A DNA stretch of 64,000 bases, taken from positions 1-64,000 of the forward strand of contig JACRCD010000093.1 in assembly GCA_016219175.1 (NCBI GenBank), in the 5' to 3' direction. This DNA comes from Deltaproteobacteria bacterium (GTDB lineage Bacteria; Desulfobacterota; Desulfobulbia; Desulfobulbales; SURF-16). A model generated the notes under the pieces. It was not told the origin of the DNA. It ran no database searches and worked only from the letters and a program-made list of their open reading frames with translations. The translations under genes were made by a program, and so were the position numbers. Numbering within the stretch: position 1 is the first letter of the stretch; the number at the start of each line of letters is the position of its first letter. Positions 25,612 through 34,526 of this stretch are shown here, piece by piece.

Positions 25612-27417
25612 ATGGTTACCAATTTTCTATTTATGCTTATAAATTGCCAGTCAATCAGCAAGAGTTTTGGCATCCACCAGCTCTTCTCGGATATTTCCAT
25701 CAGCTTTTCCGATGACGAACGCCTCGGCCTCATCGGACCGAACGGTTCCGGCAAATCAACACTGCTGAAAATTCTTGCGGGCCACGAAACCCCTGACAGC
25801 GGCAAGATAACAACCCAGAAAGGACTGCGGGTTGTCTATCTCTCGCAAGAAGACACCTTTCACCCTGACCAGACTGTTGAAATGACCCTTGAAGAGACGA
25901 TCAGCAATGATCCGGACGAAGCCTCCCGCCATGGCCGGGTTAAAATGATCATGAGCCAGGCGGAATTCATTGACGGGAACCAGAAGGTCTCCGCGCTCTC
26001 GGGAGGCTGGCGGAAAAGACTGGCGATTGGCCGAGCCCTTATCCAGAAACCAGACTTTCTTCTGCTGGATGAGCCGACAAACCATCTTGATATCCAGGGG
26101 ATATTGTGGCTTGAAAAAATTTTAGCAAACCCCTCATTTCCCTATATCCTCATCAGCCACGACAGGGCGTTTCTCGAAAACACCACCAACCGGATCGTTG
26201 AACTGAACCGCTGCTATCCCGAAGGATTCTTCAGGGTTGACGGCAGGTACAGCAGATTCCTTGAAGAAAGAGAGTCCTTTCTCAACAGCCAGATGCAATT
26301 GCAATCCGTTCTCTCAAACAAGGTTCGCCGCGAGACGGAATGGCTGCGCCGTGGTCCGAAGGCCCGGACCACCAAGGCTCGCTTCCGTATTGACAAAGCC
26401 CATGATCTGCAAAATGAGCTCGATGATATCCGGCTTCTCAACACGGCAAACAGAAAGGTAAAAATTGATTTTGAAGCAACGGGGCGCAAGACTAGAAAGC
26501 TGCTTGAGGTAAACAACATCTGCAAGTCCGTTGAGGGCATTCCTTTATTTACCGATCTCTGCTTTACCCTGTCCCCCGGCAGCCGACTCGGTCTGATGGG
26601 AGCAAACGGCAGCGGCAAAACCACTCTCATGAATATCCTGGCCGGCAGAAACGAACCTGACAGCGGCACGGTCTTTCGGCCGGATGGTGTTCGTATCGTT
26701 TTTTTTGACCAGCGAAGGGAACAGATTAACCAGAGCGAGACACTGCGCCAGGCCCTCTCTCCCGCGGGGGATACGGTGAATTACCGGGGGGCCCCCCTGC
26801 ACATAGTCGGCTGGGCCAAACGGTTCCTCTTTCAGCCGGATCAATTGGATCAGCCTGTCAATCGTCTTTCCGGCGGCGAACAGGCCCGTATCCTTATCGC
26901 ACGTCTTATGCTGCAGGCTGCTGACATTCTGCTGCTTGACGAACCGGGCAATGACCTTGATATCCCTTCGCTTGGCGTGCTTGAAGAGAGCCTGGTGGAT
27001 TTCCCCGGCGCTGTCGTACTGGTGACCCATGATCGTTTTTTTCTCGACACGGTAGCCACAAAGATTCTCGGCTTTAACGGCAACGGCAACTCTGTAATGT
27101 ATGAGGATGTCGACCAGTGGATCCAGGACCAAAACCAGCTCAATACCCCTGTGAAGAAAAAAACAACTGGCAAGGAAAAACCGCGGAAAAACCAAGAGAT
27201 CAAAATAACGTACAAGGAAAGACTCGAACTTGCGGCAATTGAGGAAAAGATTCTCCAGGCAGAGGGGGAACTTGAGGAATGCCGGGAGAATCTGGCAAAT
27301 CCAGCGGTAATCGACAACGCGGCAGAGCTGGCCAGATGGTGCGGTCTCCTGCAGCCGACCCAGGAGAAGGTTGACAGGCTTTATGCCCGTTGGGACGAGC
27401 TTGAGTCACGAACCTAA
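25612..27417 (+). CDS. uup: ABC-F family ATPase, Uup-like
   Basis: A 601-residue protein with two ABC ATPase cassettes and no membrane domain, as in ribosome-acting or DNA-acting ABC-F proteins. Walker A 1 GPNGSGKST is at 42-50, followed by 'LSGGWRKR' and 'LLLDEPTNHLD'; the linker contains 'RRGPKARTTKARFR'; Walker A 2 is GANGSGKTT, then 'LSGGEQARI' and 'LLLDEPGNDLD'. The last 90 residues form the basic, coiled-coil Uup C-terminal domain. An ATG at 25633 may be the true start, because 'MLINCQSISKSFG' begins the domain. Confidence 0.92.
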   Translation: MVTNFLFMLINCQSISKSFGIHQLFSDISISFSDDERLGLIGPNGSGKSTLLKILAGHETPDSGKITTQKGLRVVYLSQEDTFHPDQTVEMTLEETISNDPDEASRHGRVKMIMSQAEFIDGNQKVSALSGGWRKRLAIGRALIQKPDFLLLDEPTNHLDIQGILWLEKILANPSFPYILISHDRAFLENTTNRIVELNRCYPEGFFRVDGRYSRFLEERESFLNSQMQLQSVLSNKVRRETEWLRRGPKARTTKARFRIDKAHDLQNELDDIRLLNTANRKVKIDFEATGRKTRKLLEVNNICKSVEGIPLFTDLCFTLSPGSRLGLMGANGSGKTTLMNILAGRNEPDSGTVFRPDGVRIVFFDQRREQINQSETLRQALSPAGDTVNYRGAPLHIVGWAKRFLFQPDQLDQPVNRLSGGEQARILIARLMLQAADILLLDEPGNDLDIPSLGVLEESLVDFPGAVVLVTHDRFFLDTVATKILGFNGNGNSVMYEDVDQWIQDQNQLNTPVKKKTTGKEKPRKNQEIKITYKERLELAAIEEKILQAEGELEECRENLANPAVIDNAAELARWCGLLQPTQEKVDRLYARWDELESRT

Positions 27418-27432
27418 CACAAGGAAGATACT

Positions 27433-27921
27433 ATGCCCATATATGAATTTTACTGCAAACAGTGCCACACGATCTTTAATTTTCTTTCGCAGCGTGTTAA
27501 TACCACAGCGCAGCCCTCTTGCCCGAAATGCCATGGGGAACTGCAGCGGAAGATGTCCACCTTTTCCACCATTGGCCGGACAAAGTACGAGGATGATGAG
27601 GATTTTATCCCGCAATTTAACGAAGCAAAAATGGAACAGGTCTTAACCGGTCTGACCCGGGAGGCGGAAGGCCTGGATGAAGATGATCCACGCCAGATGG
27701 CCCAGCTCATGCGGAAATTTTCAGAGCAGACCGGACTTTCGTTAGGTGATGGCATGGAGGAGGCGATAAGCCGCATGGAGGCTGGGGAAGACCCGGACAA
27801 AATTGAGGAGCAGATGGGTGAAGTGCTGGAAAACGAGGACCCTTTTGCCACGATGAGAAAAAAGGGCGGCATCGGCTATAAAACCCCACCTGCCGAGGAT
27901 GACACGCTGTACGAATTATAG
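27433..27921 (+). CDS. FmdB-type zinc ribbon protein
   Basis: A 162-residue protein that opens with the FmdB/CxxC_CxxC zinc ribbon 'MPIYEFYCKQC': C8, C11, C30 and C33 are the metal ligands. The rest is acidic and charged, with a helical part of about 60 residues ('RQMAQLMRKFSEQTG') and no known domain. A good site, AAGGAAG, precedes the ATG, and the gene follows uup by 15 nt. The role is unknown. Confidence 0.85.
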   Translation: MPIYEFYCKQCHTIFNFLSQRVNTTAQPSCPKCHGELQRKMSTFSTIGRTKYEDDEDFIPQFNEAKMEQVLTGLTREAEGLDEDDPRQMAQLMRKFSEQTGLSLGDGMEEAISRMEAGEDPDKIEEQMGEVLENEDPFATMRKKGGIGYKTPPAEDDTLYEL

Positions 27922-28064
27922 AGGAGGCAACCCGTCATCGCTTGGTCCGGCTGGCGGAATTTGGGTTTTTCCCCCAACTCCGTTCACATTCGTGAACTCC
28001 TGCCCGAACAGCTGAACTGGAGCACCTGCCTGTCTCTGATTTGTCATCAAAGACGCGGAAATTA

Positions 28065-28205
28065 TTATTTTTGACCAGGCGATTTCATGAAAGAATGCAT
28101 ATGGATGTGCAGGAATTCTTCGACCAGCTCCTGCCGCTGCGTGAGGGACAATTTAAAATAAATAGGGCTCAACATCAGTATTCGGACGGCTTCGCGTTTA
28201 CTCAT
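28065..28205 (-). CDS. Small conserved-looking 46-residue protein
   Basis: A 46-residue frame in the 450-bp gap after fmdB. The peptide starts MSKREAVRILMLSPIYFKLS, followed by 'LTQRQELVEEFLHIHMHSFMKS', the look of a small family I believe is common in Desulfobacterota (a basic start, LxLSPxYFxL, then QRxELVxEF); this is from memory and untested. GGTGAG lies directly before the ATG. A plus-strand frame at 28041-28289 covers the same DNA but has no such pattern. The rest of the gap (27922-28370) shows only a short GTTCAC/GTGAAC hairpin at 27981-27996. Confidence 0.5.
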   Translation of the reverse strand: MSKREAVRILMLSPIYFKLSLTQRQELVEEFLHIHMHSFMKSPGQK

Positions 28206-28370
28206 CTCACCAGCTCTTCATTTATAATTAATGATCACTTTGTTGTTTTTTCATTGCTTTTTTTGGTGCCATCACATTTCAGTATTTGATACGCATAACA
28301 AATTTAATTACGAAAACAAAGATATTTTTTCAGACTGTTGGCAGTCCTCTAATAAAACCTAATAAATTCG

Positions 28371-28847
28371 CTATTTTTTCTGTTCAACAATAAATCCCCT
28401 GGCTTTGCCCACTCTGTAAACAAATTCCATGAAGCCTTTGGGGAGAGGGACTTCCCTTTCTTCAATCAGTATGCCATACTCCCTGGCATTCTTCAAAATC
28501 TCTTCATTCCTGTCCTGGATACCCTCCTGGTGATTGCAGAGAAAATGCATACGCAGAGCGTCGGTGAGCAAAAAACAAAGCTCATTGAACTCATATGACA
28601 CTTTTTGCAGTTCCTGTCTAATGAGCTCTTCATTTTCTTCGGCAAAGACCCTGAATTTTTCCTGGGGATTGGGGGGGCCAAAAAGGCTGTTCATCATTGC
28701 GCCCGCGAGCATGCCGGTGTAGGTTGGGCCTTCTCCGGGATATTGTTTGCGCAGGTATTCTTTCAACTCCTGAAAAAAAACCATTTTCACCACATCAATT
28801 CCTTCCCGCAGAGCGGGAATCAGCCCCCTATCAATGCCTTTTTCCAT
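28371..28847 (-). CDS. Hypothetical protein, 158 residues
   Basis: A soluble, mainly helical protein that I do not recognise. It has no signal peptide or membrane segment. Features include a helical N-terminal half 'VVKMVFFQELKEYLRKQYPG', a small, Gly-rich 'TGMLAGAMMNSLFG', and a C-terminal 'PKGFMEFVYRVGKARG'. It lies 19 nt after the M23-like gene in the same direction and is probably cotranscribed with it. Confidence 0.65.
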   Translation of the reverse strand: MEKGIDRGLIPALREGIDVVKMVFFQELKEYLRKQYPGEGPTYTGMLAGAMMNSLFGPPNPQEKFRVFAEENEELIRQELQKVSYEFNELCFLLTDALRMHFLCNHQEGIQDRNEEILKNAREYGILIEEREVPLPKGFMEFVYRVGKARGFIVEQKK

Positions 28848-28866
28848 AGCTAACTCCTGTTGTCAT

Positions 28867-29397
28867 CTAAAAAGGATTAAGATACAAATTTCCGTGGCAT
28901 TTGTTGAGATATTTCCAATCAAGATTTTCCACGGAAAATTCCGCGGGGATTTTCAGGAGGGAAAGATGAAGATGCGATGGTACAGCACCGGTTGATGAGG
29001 CAATGACGCCAGCCTCATCTCCTTTGTACACCATGTCGCCACATATATCCCTAGCCGCTATATGCCCATACACAGCTAAAAGCGAACCGAAAAGACCGTC
29101 AGCTCCCATGACGAACACGGAATTCCCCAGAAAATCGCGGCAGATGGCGATAACTTTCCCTGAAATGAGATGGGGAACCTTCATCCCTGCCCGTAAAAAA
29201 TGATCCTTACCGTCAGCAGCTCGATAACAGTATAGATCCACCCCTTCATGCGGACTACTTCTGGTCTCTCCTGGCGCCCACCACTTTTCACGATCGCCAA
29301 AAGCCATGCCTGGCAAAAACATTATCCTTGCCCCCTTTTCATCTATGAGTCCGTTCAACCGAAAAAGATGTGCCGCATATTCTTTTAATGTCATCAT
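28867..29397 (-). CDS. M23-like (LytM-fold) metallopeptidase domain without signal peptide
   Basis: A 176-residue protein with the zinc ligand pattern of the M23 family: H50 and D54 in 'SSPHEGVDLY', H111 in 'LAVYGHI', and H141-x-H143 in 'PSHLHLSLL'. There is no signal peptide, unlike most peptidoglycan endopeptidases, so it may act on another substrate or be exported otherwise. An alternative start at the second Met is possible. It is followed by the hypothetical gene at 28371. Confidence 0.75.
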   Translation of the reverse strand: MMTLKEYAAHLFRLNGLIDEKGARIMFLPGMAFGDREKWWAPGETRSSPHEGVDLYCYRAADGKDHFLRAGMKVPHLISGKVIAICRDFLGNSVFVMGADGLFGSLLAVYGHIAARDICGDMVYKGDEAGVIASSTGAVPSHLHLSLLKIPAEFSVENLDWKYLNKCHGNLYLNPF

Positions 29398-29633
29398 TAT
29401 GTTAAAATTCCAGGAAACCGGTCAGATTTTTCCGGAAATCAAAACTTTTTTAGAAGCCCGAAAATGTATCATACCGGAAAGATGGTAAAAGATATAAAAA
29501 AAATCAAGGAATAAATATTGCAAAGTCTTTAATGAATGGGGTATCATTTTCACTTTAAAGAGAAAGAAATCAAAATTTTATTGAATAATTATCCGGATAC
29601 TACCTCATCGCCACAGAGACTGGAGGTATCACT

Positions 29634-30041
29634 ATGTCAATGTCCATGGAACAGCAGCAATCCTTTATCGAACGTAGAAAGCATAAGCGATACCAGCTTT
29701 CCGACGACATCCTTGTTTTCAACGAATCGACCTTTGGCCAGATCATCAATATCAGCAAAGGCGGACTGGCTTTTCGTTTTCTGACCAGCAAGGACATCTC
29801 CCAGAATCATTATTTCGAACTGGGTATATTAAACAGCGCAAGCGGATTTTATCTTGAAAACATTCCATGCATGACAGTCACCTCAACGGATTCTACCCCC
29901 ATTCACCCAACGGGATCAACCATAGTACGGCGCAACGGCGTGCAATTCGGGGAATTAAGCAGTGAGCAGATGCAGAAAATTGAAGAATTTCTGGCGGAAA
30001 ACGTCGGGAAAATACCTTCCTCAGAAGAAACATCTCATTAA
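29634..30041 (+). CDS. PilZ-domain c-di-GMP-binding protein
   Basis: A 135-residue protein with the two PilZ ligand motifs: RxxxR as R15-K-H-K-R19 and NxSxxG as N39-I-S41-K-G43. The domain fills most of the protein. It probably binds c-di-GMP and passes the signal to a partner. The CNNM gene follows after 36 nt. A GGDEF-PilZ gene lies 4.5 kb downstream. Confidence 0.88.
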   Translation: MSMSMEQQQSFIERRKHKRYQLSDDILVFNESTFGQIINISKGGLAFRFLTSKDISQNHYFELGILNSASGFYLENIPCMTVTSTDSTPIHPTGSTIVRRNGVQFGELSSEQMQKIEEFLAENVGKIPSSEETSH

Positions 30042-30077
30042 CTGTTCAGGTATTCACCATAACCAGAAAAAAAGCTC

Positions 30078-31133
30078 TTGATACTCAAACTTTGTCTTGC
30101 CGCTGGAATTGCCATCCTTGTTTCAGCCCTCTGCAGCTTTGTCGAGGCCGTTCTATATTCCGTGCCGGTCAGCCGTGTTGAGGTTCTGGCCAGTTCAGGT
30201 AAACTTTCCGGTAAATTGTTGCAGCGGCTGAAATACAACATCCAGCAGCCCATTACCGCCATTCTGACTCTTAACACCATCGCTAACACCATGGGCGCCG
30301 CCATCGCGGGAGCCTCTGCCGCCGCGGTATTCGGCGACAAATACCTGAGCTGGTTTTCCGCCCTCTTCACCTTCATTATTCTCATATTTTCCGAGATACT
30401 GCCGAAAACCCTCGGTGTCGCGTATAACAGGGAAATTGCCCCCTGGATTGCCATTCCGCTTTTTGCTCTGGTCAAAATTCTTTCTCCCATTGTCTGGATC
30501 ATCAAACATGCAACCATGCTGATTCCCGGATATGACAAAAAAACTGAAATTTCGGCCGAAGAAATCCGCGTCATGGCTGTTCTCAGCAGGAAATCAGGGA
30601 TGATTGACCCCCAACAGGAAGGAATCATCAAAAACATCATAGACCTCAAAAGAAAAACCGTGCGGGAGGTCATGACTCCCCGCACGGTCACCTTCACCCT
30701 GGATAAAAATCTGTCGGTTGCTGAAGCGCAGTGCATGAAAGACCAATGGAACAGACACAGCCGGGTTCCCGTTTACGACACAAACCCGGACGAAATAGCC
30801 GGCATCGTTCTCCTCAAGGATGTTCTGCTGAGCGCAGCCGAGGGCAAGGAACAGATGACCCTTGCCGCTCTGATGAAACCTGTTCACTTCGTGCCTGAAA
30901 CCGCACAGCTTAATACCATACTTCTTGAGTTTTTCGAAAGAAGACAGCACCTTTTCTGCGTTGTTGACGAATATGGAGGAATGACCGGCGTCATCAGCCT
31001 GGAAGACATCATCGAAGAGATCGTCGGTCGGGAGATTATTGACGAGTCGGATCCGACAAAATCAATGCGCGAGATTGCCCGTGACAAGGGAAAAGCCCTT
31101 TTATCCGCCATAAAAAGACACAGCATCGATTAA
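30078..31133 (+). CDS. CNNM/CorC-HlyC family transporter with CBS pair
   Basis: A 351-residue membrane protein. Residues 1-150 form the CNNM domain with four hydrophobic segments ('CSFVEAVLYSVPVSRVE', 'NTIANTMGAAIAGASAAAV', 'TFIILIFSEILPKTLGV', 'PLFALVKILSPIVWI'). A pair of CBS domains follows ('VREVMTPRTVTFTL', 'FCVVDEYGGMTGVISLEDIIEEIVG'). The family is linked to divalent cation (Mg or Co) efflux. The C-terminal CorC_HlyC domain is missing. The start is TTG at 30078; an in-frame stop lies at 30060-30062, so no longer form is possible, and no clear Shine-Dalgarno is seen. Confidence 0.88.
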   Translation: MILKLCLAAGIAILVSALCSFVEAVLYSVPVSRVEVLASSGKLSGKLLQRLKYNIQQPITAILTLNTIANTMGAAIAGASAAAVFGDKYLSWFSALFTFIILIFSEILPKTLGVAYNREIAPWIAIPLFALVKILSPIVWIIKHATMLIPGYDKKTEISAEEIRVMAVLSRKSGMIDPQQEGIIKNIIDLKRKTVREVMTPRTVTFTLDKNLSVAEAQCMKDQWNRHSRVPVYDTNPDEIAGIVLLKDVLLSAAEGKEQMTLAALMKPVHFVPETAQLNTILLEFFERRQHLFCVVDEYGGMTGVISLEDIIEEIVGREIIDESDPTKSMREIARDKGKALLSAIKRHSID

Positions 31134-31224
31134 GAAGCCAGGGAGGCGGAATGGAACAGGAAAAACAACCAGCATTCTGAATTCCTAACTACTGAAATCT
31201 GATTTCCGGCTTCTACGCGCCCCC

Positions 31225-32586
31225 CTAAAAAATGACCATGAGATAACTGAACAGGGTTCCACCCAGCAGCAGGTGGATGATGACAAAATTCTTCAAATCC
31301 AGCAGCCCTTCAAAAGGGCCAAGACAGTAACGCCACAGGATGTACCCTCCGGCAATGGCGCCATTCATCATAAAAAAGGCCGAAAGAACCTGCACAGGGA
31401 ATTCAGGGATTGTAAAGGAGAGTCTTTCCAGTAACGCTACGCCGAACTGCCGACCAATGGTCGGAATGAAATCGCCAATCCCCTCGGCAAAATGAGCCAT
31501 CCGGTAAACAAGCTCCCCGGTGAAGGCCATGGGAATAAGGATAGGCACCATGGGAGACAATCGCCCGACGATCGGGTCTTTTTCCGTAACGCCAAAAAGC
31601 CGGTTACCGATTCTGATAACCACCAGCACTAAAGCTATACAAACAAGCAGCAAAATACTGAACAGCAGTGAATCTGGCGTTCCCCACCGCTCTAAAATCC
31701 CGCGATAAGACGATTTGCCAATGATAAACCGGGCAAACTGGGAACCGATAAGAAAAGGCACCGTATACATGCAGGTTATATATCTGCCTGCATTGTAAAT
31801 GAGTTCGTTGTAGGGGTTACGGAAAAGAAACTGGGGGGAATCACGGTCGCAAAGCGGCAGACAGTGTCCGCAGACCAGGCAGTGAAGATTGTTCTGCACG
31901 GAAACCGCGCCAAGATAAACAGGGCAACCACGCTTGCCGTCAGCGCCTTTCTTACAGGCAAAACTCTGGCATCCCCTGCATTTATCATGGTCAGCCCGGA
32001 ACTCGGTAATGGAGATTGTCGCCGCGGCCCCGCTGATCCGGCCGAGAGGGCAAAGGTGGCGACACCATGACTGGCCCGGGAAAAGCACGGCCATCAAGGC
32101 CGAGCCCAAAACAATGGAAAGGACAAGATATGAGGTGCCGGCCGGCCACTGATTCAAATCGGCCACCGTCTCAAACCAGATGATCAGGGCAAGCAGGGAA
32201 ACCGAGCAGTAGACCCCGTACTTCTGGAGGACTTTCGGCACCTTAAGGGAAAACGACCAGCCTCTTCTTTGCAGAAAAACGCCCAGTCCGGGGAAAGGAC
32301 AGATTCCGCACCACATACGGCCCACAAAAAACCAGGAAAGAACAATGGCGGGCCAGAGGATGCCCCAGGTCAAAAATACGGCGATATTGCGATGCGCATC
32401 CTGGGGACCGAAAAAACCGGAAATAAGCACCAGCACAAAGAGGGTGTCAGCCGCGGTCCGCAACTGGGCGTAATGATGTCTTGCCGCAAGGAATCTTCTG
32501 AAGGCGGGGAATATCCTGAACAGATCAAACCTTTGCCCGTCACCAAAGGAAATTAAACTTTTAAGGGCTCTTGTCCACCAGGTCAA
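31225..32586 (-). CDS. NapH/CcoG-type polyferredoxin membrane protein
   Basis: A 453-residue membrane protein with about nine hydrophobic segments and several Cys clusters: 'CGICPF', 'CRHLCPLG', then two ferredoxin motifs around 'CRGCQSFACKKG...GCP' and 'CLVCGHCLPLCD'. Such proteins pass electrons between quinone and periplasmic or cytoplasmic partners. The membrane part after the ferredoxin region is longer than in NapH. No terminal reductase is nearby, so its partner is unknown. It follows htrA by 29 nt. Confidence 0.85.
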   Translation of the reverse strand: MTWWTRALKSLISFGDGQRFDLFRIFPAFRRFLAARHHYAQLRTAADTLFVLVLISGFFGPQDAHRNIAVFLTWGILWPAIVLSWFFVGRMWCGICPFPGLGVFLQRRGWSFSLKVPKVLQKYGVYCSVSLLALIIWFETVADLNQWPAGTSYLVLSIVLGSALMAVLFPGQSWCRHLCPLGRISGAAATISITEFRADHDKCRGCQSFACKKGADGKRGCPVYLGAVSVQNNLHCLVCGHCLPLCDRDSPQFLFRNPYNELIYNAGRYITCMYTVPFLIGSQFARFIIGKSSYRGILERWGTPDSLLFSILLLVCIALVLVVIRIGNRLFGVTEKDPIVGRLSPMVPILIPMAFTGELVYRMAHFAEGIGDFIPTIGRQFGVALLERLSFTIPEFPVQVLSAFFMMNGAIAGGYILWRYCLGPFEGLLDLKNFVIIHLLLGGTLFSYLMVIF

Positions 32587-32615
32587 GGTCTATTCCTGAA
32601 AATCATGATCGCGTC

Positions 32616-33725
32616 CTATTCTACCGCATCCAAAGCAATTTTTACCTGAAATTCCTGGCCCTCACGGATGACCTTCAAGGTCACTTCATCGCCAACCTTG
32701 TGGCGGTCCATTTCCTGACGCAGATCGTCGAAATTTGTAATTGGTTTGCCGTTAATGCCCACAATGACATCACCCAGGACAATCTCGCCGCCAACCCTTC
32801 GCGCTCCGCGCAGTCCTCCTTTCTCGGCGGAGCCGCCGCTCTCCACCTGCACGATCATGACCCCTTCAAGGCCCAGGCGTCCCATAAGCCGTTCGTTGGC
32901 AATGGTAACCCCCAGGCCCGGCCTGATCAAACGGCCATGCTTGATAATCTGGGTCACCACATTGTTTACCTCGTCCACAGGGACAGCAAAACCGATACCG
33001 GAGTTTACCCCTTCAGGACTGTAAATAGCCGTGTTGACCCCAATGAGACGCCCGGCGCTGTCGAGTAGAGGTCCGCCTGAATTCCCCGGATTAATGGCCG
33101 CATCGGTCTGAATCACGTCGTGTATCGTCGTGCCGTTGGCGGATTTTATTTCCCGGCCCAGGGCGCTGACAATACCGGCTGTAATAGTCTGATCAAGACC
33201 AAACGGATTGCCGATGGCAAAAACCTTCTGGCCGACCAGCAGGTTAGCGGACTCGCCGACGGGAATGGGCTTTAAGGATGCGGCAGGGGCTGCGATCTTC
33301 AAAACAGCTAAATCCTTGTCCGCGGATGCTCCCACCAGCACGGCCTTCCAGCTGGTGTTGTCGGCAAGCGTCACCTGGACCCGGTTGGCGTCCTCAATGA
33401 CATGATAGTTTGTGACTATTCTCCCTTCCTGATCCCAGATGAATCCGGAACCTGTGCCCTGGGGGATTTCATGAATGTTTAAACTAAAGAGATTGCGCCG
33501 CAATTCGATACTGGTAATATACACCACGGACGGTGATATAGCCTGGAAGAGTTCAATGGTGTTACGTTCATCAGCGGCAAGATCGCCTCGCGCCGTGACA
33601 GCGCGCGGCGCGGCATCGCGGTTGTAAAGGGTGTGGGTTGATCTGAAAAAAAACCACCAGATTACGCCCAGCCCGACCAGAAAAAAAATTAACGGAGAAA
33701 TTTTTCTACTGAATAACCTGTTCAT
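32616..33725 (-). CDS. HtrA/DegP-like S1C serine protease with one PDZ domain
   Basis: A 369-residue membrane-anchored periplasmic protease. One N-terminal anchor ('PLIFFLVGLGVIWWFFF') is followed by the trypsin fold with the triad H in 'NYHVIEDA', D in 'DKDLAVLK', and S in 'GNSGGPLL', then one PDZ domain ('GGEIVLGDVIVGINGKPI'). This order matches the DegS/HhoB type. It probably removes damaged proteins or cuts a regulator in the envelope. The polyferredoxin gene follows. Confidence 0.93.
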   Translation of the reverse strand: MNRLFSRKISPLIFFLVGLGVIWWFFFRSTHTLYNRDAAPRAVTARGDLAADERNTIELFQAISPSVVYITSIELRRNLFSLNIHEIPQGTGSGFIWDQEGRIVTNYHVIEDANRVQVTLADNTSWKAVLVGASADKDLAVLKIAAPAASLKPIPVGESANLLVGQKVFAIGNPFGLDQTITAGIVSALGREIKSANGTTIHDVIQTDAAINPGNSGGPLLDSAGRLIGVNTAIYSPEGVNSGIGFAVPVDEVNNVVTQIIKHGRLIRPGLGVTIANERLMGRLGLEGVMIVQVESGGSAEKGGLRGARRVGGEIVLGDVIVGINGKPITNFDDLRQEMDRHKVGDEVTLKVIREGQEFQVKIALDAVE

Positions 33726-34012
33726 GTCTCAATACCAGGCAGCTTCAGGTGATGCGGTGCATAGGCTGAAGTCCGCGCATATTCATCTCTTTTGGGTGCC
33801 ATGAAAAATTGTCCCTGACCCGGTTACTGCGTCGCAGCGAAAAGCAAAATGCTCAATATGCCGCGCTTTTTATTTTCACCGCTCCTTGTCCTCGAATCAA
33901 ATACCTGATTTTTCAAGATCCGCCATTTTTTTTAACGATCCCGCCCGATTTGTTCCCGCCAGCCTTCTGTCTATTAACCTGAACAGCTACCGGACGTCAA
34001 TGGCAACCACTT

Positions 34013-34369
34013 TCAACTTCCATCCTTCTTGATCCACTGCTTGACAAGATTTCCAGCCCTTTCCGGATCGCTCTCGGCAAGCTTGCTTATGTTCTGCCGG
34101 TCATCTGTCATGCGGGGGGATCTGGTAAATTTGTCAAAGCCGCCAGTATCCGCCGGACTTTCAGCGTTATCGGGCAATTCCTCCGTATTTTCCCGTGCTT
34201 TCGCAGCTTCTTCCTCAGCTTTTCTGGCGGCCTTTATTCTGTCAAAATTAAATAAATGAGAAAAAAAGGGGCGCACAACAAAAAAAAGAAACAAAAAAAG
34301 CAGGATAAGATAGGTAAGCGGCAGGGCGAACCACTCTAAAATGTGGGCTATTCTGTCAATTTTATCCAT
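34013..34369 (-). CDS. Small membrane protein, possibly flagellar-type C-terminus
   Basis: A 118-residue protein with one strong membrane segment at about 17-37 and a charged, mainly soluble tail. The last 20 residues ('SKLAESDPERAGNLVKQWIK') resemble the C-terminal tail of the FliF ring protein that binds FliG. No flagellar genes are adjacent, so this is a weak clue. Otherwise unknown. Confidence 0.6.
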   Translation of the reverse strand: MDKIDRIAHILEWFALPLTYLILLFLFLFFVVRPFFSHLFNFDRIKAARKAEEEAAKARENTEELPDNAESPADTGGFDKFTRSPRMTDDRQNISKLAESDPERAGNLVKQWIKKDGS

Positions 34370-34526
34370 ATTTTAAGGAAATTTTTTCTTTTTTTTATTA
34401 AAGTTAATATCGTGGTCGATACTATACTATCTCGACGCTCAATTTCAAGCTTCGCATGCAATTTTCAGCAGAAACCGTCTATTGTTTTTGATGATGGCTT
34501 CCTGCGCACTTAAAAAGGGTTTCCCT

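Noticed and set aside
28041-28289. 82-residue plus-strand frame after fmdB
   Set aside because: It overlaps the better-looking minus-strand 46-residue gene and its translation has no pattern or ribosome-binding site.
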